Shown piece after piece: positions 63,799 through 64,000 of a stretch of DNA of 64,000 bases. The DNA is from Lachnospiraceae bacterium 3-1. Lineage in GTDB: Bacteria; Bacillota; Clostridia; Lachnospirales; Lachnospiraceae. Position numbers and translations under genes: made by a program. The notes beneath the pieces are model-generated. The model was not told the origin of the DNA and did no database searches. It saw nothing but the letters and a program-made list of their open reading frames with translations. Within the stretch, counting starts at the first letter, position 1, and every line of letters starts with the position of its first letter. Location: contig KE159582.1 of NCBI GenBank assembly GCA_000403255.2, positions 540,417-604,416 of the forward strand, read 5' to 3'.

Positions 63799-64000
63799 CG
63801 TTTGATTCTCCTTTTGTGGTTGTTTCTTCTATTTCGATGGTTTTGGCCAGAAGAGAAATGGTTTCTTCCTTCTGGAATCCCAGTTTTTGCATATTGTCCC
63901 AAAATTCCGTCACAATTTCTTTTGCAAGCTTTGATTTTAGTTGATCAATCATAGTAGTGTCCTCCGTGATAAATCGTCCGCTGGTTCTTTGGGAGTAGAC
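63782..64000 (-). CDS. GntR-family (YtrA-like) regulator, C-terminal part
   Basis: The frame is open from the window edge for 72 codons, ending within the start of the ABC ATPase gene. The first visible residues (VYSQRTSGRFIT) are the wing of a GntR helix-turn-helix, and the remaining short helical tail (about 55 residues) fits the small YtrA subfamily, which lacks a large effector domain. Such regulators repress the ABC transporter genes next to them, here in the same operon. The N-terminal DNA-binding helices lie outside the window. Confidence 0.8.
   Translation of the reverse strand, partial: VYSQRTSGRFITEDTTMIDQLKSKLAKEIVTEFWDNMQKLGFQKEETISLLAKTIEIEETTTKGESNDDTGM

Overview
The window looks like chromosomal DNA from an anaerobic, low-to-moderate GC gut Firmicute, most likely a Lachnospiraceae (Clostridium cluster XIVa) member. 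The basis is the gene set: a V-type ATPase operon, Rex, a bile salt hydrolase with gut-type active-site residues, a MetH lacking its reactivation domain, O-acetylhomoserine sulfhydrylase, three chemoreceptors, and strong AGGAGG ribosome sites with occasional TTG/GTG starts. This is inference from gene content; no 16S rRNA, tRNA or CRISPR array was seen.

Layout. 1-2.7 kb: accessory-looking segment with an unknown protein, a 4-Cys zinc ribbon and an IbrA/IbrB-like pair (PP-loop sulfotransfer-type ATPase plus ParB-like partner). A roughly 195-bp multi-stem repeat separates the zinc-ribbon gene from ibrA. 2.8-5.2 kb (minus): tyrA-aroA. 5.4-9.6 kb: an EF-G paralog and a dCache chemoreceptor. 9.6-13.0 kb: Cu/Zn superoxide dismutase (minus), a second copy of the multi-stem repeat, leuS. 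13.1-17.2 kb: small unknown proteins, bile salt hydrolase, a second chemoreceptor, a Cys/Gly-rich small protein. 17.2-26.6 kb: V-ATPase operon led by a degenerate receiver protein, order receiver-H-C-I-K-F-E-A-B-D. 26.7-31.2 kb: MoxR, DUF58 and transglutaminase trio. 31.2-34.4 kb: NADP-isocitrate dehydrogenase and an ABC-F protein. 34.5-40.5 kb: rex, coiled-coil protein, NAD(P)HX repair enzyme, alr, mazF without a visible antitoxin gene, CNNM/HlyC protein. 40.6-46.1 kb: YebC, third chemoreceptor, O-acetylhomoserine sulfhydrylase, glycogen synthase.

46.1-50.8 kb: a long structured leader followed by metF, a separate B12-dependent methionine synthase activation protein, and metH; together these make methyl-THF and methionine. 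51-53.7 kb: DUF4474 membrane protein, metallophosphoesterase, divergent sigma-like protein. 53.8-57.6 kb: CPA2 antiporter (minus), asparaginase, CLC channel/antiporter (minus). 57.7-62.2 kb: DUF975 membrane protein, two-component system, two XRE regulators. 62.2-64 kb (minus): GntR-ABC ATPase-permease operon whose first gene runs off the window.

The strongest undescribed-looking signals are the two multi-stem elements, whose paired arms change together between copies; the long metF leader with clustered hairpins; the receiver-like protein with Glu at the phosphorylation site leading the V-ATPase operon; and the zinc-ribbon/IbrA/IbrB cluster.
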